Assembly (NCBI GenBank): GCA_033812735.1
Contig: JAPXTA010000134.1
Coordinates: 1-14,228, forward strand
DNA length: 14,228 bases
Reading direction: 5' to 3'
Source: JABFRJ01 sp033812735
Lineage (GTDB): Bacteria; Pseudomonadota; Alphaproteobacteria; Rhizobiales; Hyphomicrobiaceae
Made by a program: the position numbers and the translations under genes. Positions 13,885 to 14,228 of the stretch are shown here, piece after piece; positions within the stretch are counted from its first letter, which is position 1; each line of letters opens with the position of its first letter. The notes below the pieces were generated by a model. That model was given only the letters and a program-made list of their open reading frames with translations. It made no database searches and had not been told where the DNA came from.

Positions 13885-14228
13885 TCAAACGCTCAGGGCC
13901 ATGCCGTCGCGGCCGGGATCGGCACCGCCGTCCAGTGTGCGGCCTGTCATGCGGATCGCGTGCACGCCGGCGAAATGATAATTCAACGGCCAGCGCTTGA
14001 CCGGGTAGCTGCGCGCCAGGAGGTCCTGCTCGGTCTTGCGCAGGATGCGGTTGGTGAGCTGGATGGTGTCCGATGTCGTGCAGAAGCGCGGCGCTGAAAC
14101 GGCTTCGAGTGCGCTCATGCCGAAGTCGACGACGTTGAGGATTGCCTGCAGGATGCCCATGGCGATGTAGGTGCCGCCGGGCGCGCCGATGACGAGGAAC
14201 GGTTTGCCGTCACGGTAGAGAATGGAGG
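13885..14228 (-). CDS. ggt: Gamma-glutamyltransferase, C-terminal fragment
   Basis: Gamma-glutamyltransferases cleave the gamma-glutamyl bond of glutathione and related peptides, usually in the periplasm, after self-cleavage into two subunits. The window holds the last 113 codons, from the small subunit; the rest lies beyond the right edge. The stretch D-G-K-P-F-L-V-I-G-A-P-G-G-T-Y-I is the family's conserved strand and Gly-Gly loop (commonly G-S/T-P-G-G), and the Gly pair helps form the oxyanion hole. It is followed by L-Q-A-I-L-N-V-V-D-F-G-M and E-A-V-S-A-P-R-F, also hallmarks. Near the end, G-G-A-D-P-G-R-D-G matches the usual G-A-S-D-P-R position. The catalytic Thr is outside the window. 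It lies 145 bases upstream of recJ on the same strand; no convincing terminator was seen between them. Confidence 0.9.
   Translation of the reverse strand, partial: SILYRDGKPFLVIGAPGGTYIAMGILQAILNVVDFGMSALEAVSAPRFCTTSDTIQLTNRILRKTEQDLLARSYPVKRWPLNYHFAGVHAIRMTGRTLDGGADPGRDGMALSV

Noticed and set aside
1..14228. Search for CRISPR arrays, insertion-sequence ends, tRNA genes, att sites and phage or toxin–antitoxin modules
   Set aside because: No regularly spaced repeats, transposase motifs, tRNA-like sequence or recognisable defence genes were seen. The larger genes are typical chromosomal families.

Overview
The window is GC-rich chromosomal DNA from an alphaproteobacterium, most likely of the order Hyphomicrobiales. 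The clues are the hfq–hflX gene pair, a Sel1-repeat protein resembling rhizobial ExoR, a DUF898 membrane protein paired with an M48 protease, and strong G/C bias at third codon positions. The genus cannot be fixed from sequence alone. There are no rRNA or tRNA genes, insertion sequences or CRISPR arrays that I can support. The region reads as ordinary core chromosome with some poorly described accessory genes. A run of 10 Ns at 3553–3562 shows that this is a scaffolded draft assembly.

Layout. Left edge (1–511, minus strand): the start of a membrane protein resembling phosphoethanolamine transferases, preceded by a small hypothetical gene with an excellent ribosome binding site. Next comes a 379-base intergenic region holding several inverted repeats, including a TetR-operator-like cluster. 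Positions 891–6700 (plus strand) carry mutS (interrupted by the N gap), a ketopantoate-reductase-like dehydrogenase, hfq and hflX. A clear FNR/FixK-type box lies upstream of hfq. The hflX reading frame stays open far upstream of its first canonical start codon.

Positions 6704–9677 (minus strand) hold a two-gene operon: a DUF898 multi-pass membrane protein, followed by an 11-base overlap with an M48 zinc metalloprotease carrying C-terminal TPR repeats. This operon converges on hflX with only 3 bases between stop codons. Positions 9883–11816 (plus strand) hold a small exported or membrane protein, a 533-base stretch with only doubtful small ORFs, and an ExoR-like Sel1-repeat protein with a signal sequence. 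Positions 11880–14228 (minus strand) hold recJ and, upstream of it, the C-terminal end of a gamma-glutamyltransferase.

Functionally, mutS and recJ both belong to mismatch repair and recombination, but they are 8 kb apart and convergent, so they are not one operon. hfq and hflX form the usual post-transcriptional and ribosome-rescue pair. The DUF898/M48-TPR pair and the ExoR-like protein both point to envelope functions. I found no convincing new multi-gene system. The best leads are the FixK-like site at hfq, the apparently non-canonical start of hflX, the DUF898–M48-TPR pair, and the operator cluster upstream of mutS.
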